DNA of 6,276 nucleotides, taken from DHVE2 group archaeon. Its GTDB lineage: Archaea; Thermoplasmatota; Thermoplasmata; Thermoplasmatales; Aciduliprofundaceae. The position numbers and the translations under genes were made by a program. Under the pieces are notes generated by a model. It saw only the letters and a list, made by a program, of their open reading frames with translations. It did not search any database and was not told the origin of the DNA. Of this stretch, positions 5,848-6,276 are shown one piece after another (positions within the stretch are counted from its first letter, which is position 1; each line of letters opens with the position of its first letter). The DNA lies in the NCBI GenBank assembly GCA_015520975.1, contig WAOZ01000054.1, positions 1-6,276 on the forward strand. The letters run 5' to 3'.

Positions 5848-6276
5848 ATGGAAAAACTTAAAACAGGCACTACTACGGTAGGGATTGTAACGAAGGACGG
5901 TGTTGTTCTGGCTACAGAGCATAGAGCCAGTATGGAGACCTTCATAGCTCACAAAACAGCACAGAAACTCTACAAACTGGACGACAATATCGGTATGACC
6001 ACTGCTGGACTCGTAGGAGATCTTCAGGTTCTTGTGAGATATATGAAAGCAGAGATAGCACTATACAGAACCCGCAGAAATATGCTTATGCCAGTTGGCG
6101 CTGCGGCTACATTGCTCTCAAACATTCTCAACGAAAGAAAATTCTTCCCGTACTATGTTGGTCTTATAGTTGGAGGGTACGATACCAAAGGTTATCATGT
6201 GTTTTCAATAGATGCTGCTGGTGGCGCCATAGAGGATAAGTACGCAAGCGTCGGCTCCGGCTCGCTGTTCGTGTAC
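5848..6276 (+). CDS. psmB: Archaeal 20S proteasome beta subunit, 3' end missing
   Basis: The first 143 codons are present of a protein normally near 205-215 residues; the window edge cuts it. Beta subunits form the inner heptameric rings of the 20S proteasome and are N-terminal nucleophile threonine proteases. The precursor begins MEKLKTG and cleavage before the next Thr would expose T8 as catalytic Thr1 of the mature chain TTTVGI. In mature numbering the other catalytic residues are E17 (in ATEHR) and K33. The family block YASVGSGS near the right edge is also present. Glu at position 17, the seven-residue propeptide and segments such as AGLVGD and VLVRYMKAE closely resemble the T. acidophilum subunit as I remember it. 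It has its own promoter, so adjacency to the metal operon need not be functional. Confidence 0.95.
   Translation, partial: MEKLKTGTTTVGIVTKDGVVLATEHRASMETFIAHKTAQKLYKLDDNIGMTTAGLVGDLQVLVRYMKAEIALYRTRRNMLMPVGAAATLLSNILNERKFFPYYVGLIVGGYDTKGYHVFSIDAAGGAIEDKYASVGSGSLFVY

Overview
The window looks like archaeal DNA, most likely from the Thermoplasmata (an Aciduliprofundum- or Thermoplasma-like lineage). Three things point there. The gene cut by the right edge is an archaeal proteasome beta subunit with a short propeptide and a Glu at mature position 17, as I recall for Thermoplasma acidophilum. The intergenic gaps contain archaeal TATA boxes and GGTG-type ribosome binding sites. The large surface protein ends in a PEFG-membrane-helix-Arg tail typical of archaeal exported proteins. 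The genus assignment is inference.

Layout: positions 1-53 may be the 3' end of a rightward gene. It converges on a large leftward gene (82-3717) across an A/T-rich spacer whose T tracts can terminate transcription in both directions. The leftward gene encodes a 1211-residue secreted protein. In order it has a signal peptide, two complete HKD phospholipase D/nuclease motifs, a beta-sandwich domain, a lamin-tail domain, a glutamine-amidotransferase-like fold, an Ig-like domain, two OB-like domains and a C-terminal sorting/anchor tail.

An 88-bp divergent promoter region (3718-3805) separates it from a rightward three-gene metal operon. The operon holds a DtxR/MntR-family regulator (3806-4216), a Zn/Mn-type ABC ATPase (4213-4971, ATGA overlap) and an ABC-3 family permease (4989-5786, GTG start). 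A perfect 7-bp inverted repeat (GTTAGGT-ATA-ACCTAAC) ends two bases before the regulator's ATG. It resembles the DtxR/IdeR operator and lies between a TATA box and the start codon, so the regulator probably represses its own operon. No substrate-binding protein gene is present in the window.

After a 61-bp gap with its own TATA box and ribosome binding site, the proteasome beta subunit gene begins at 5848 and runs off the right edge.

The two most distinctive points are the multi-domain surface PLD protein, whose domain set recalls secreted nucleases, and the regulator's altered metal-ligand set. I see no CRISPR array, insertion sequence, tRNA or rRNA.
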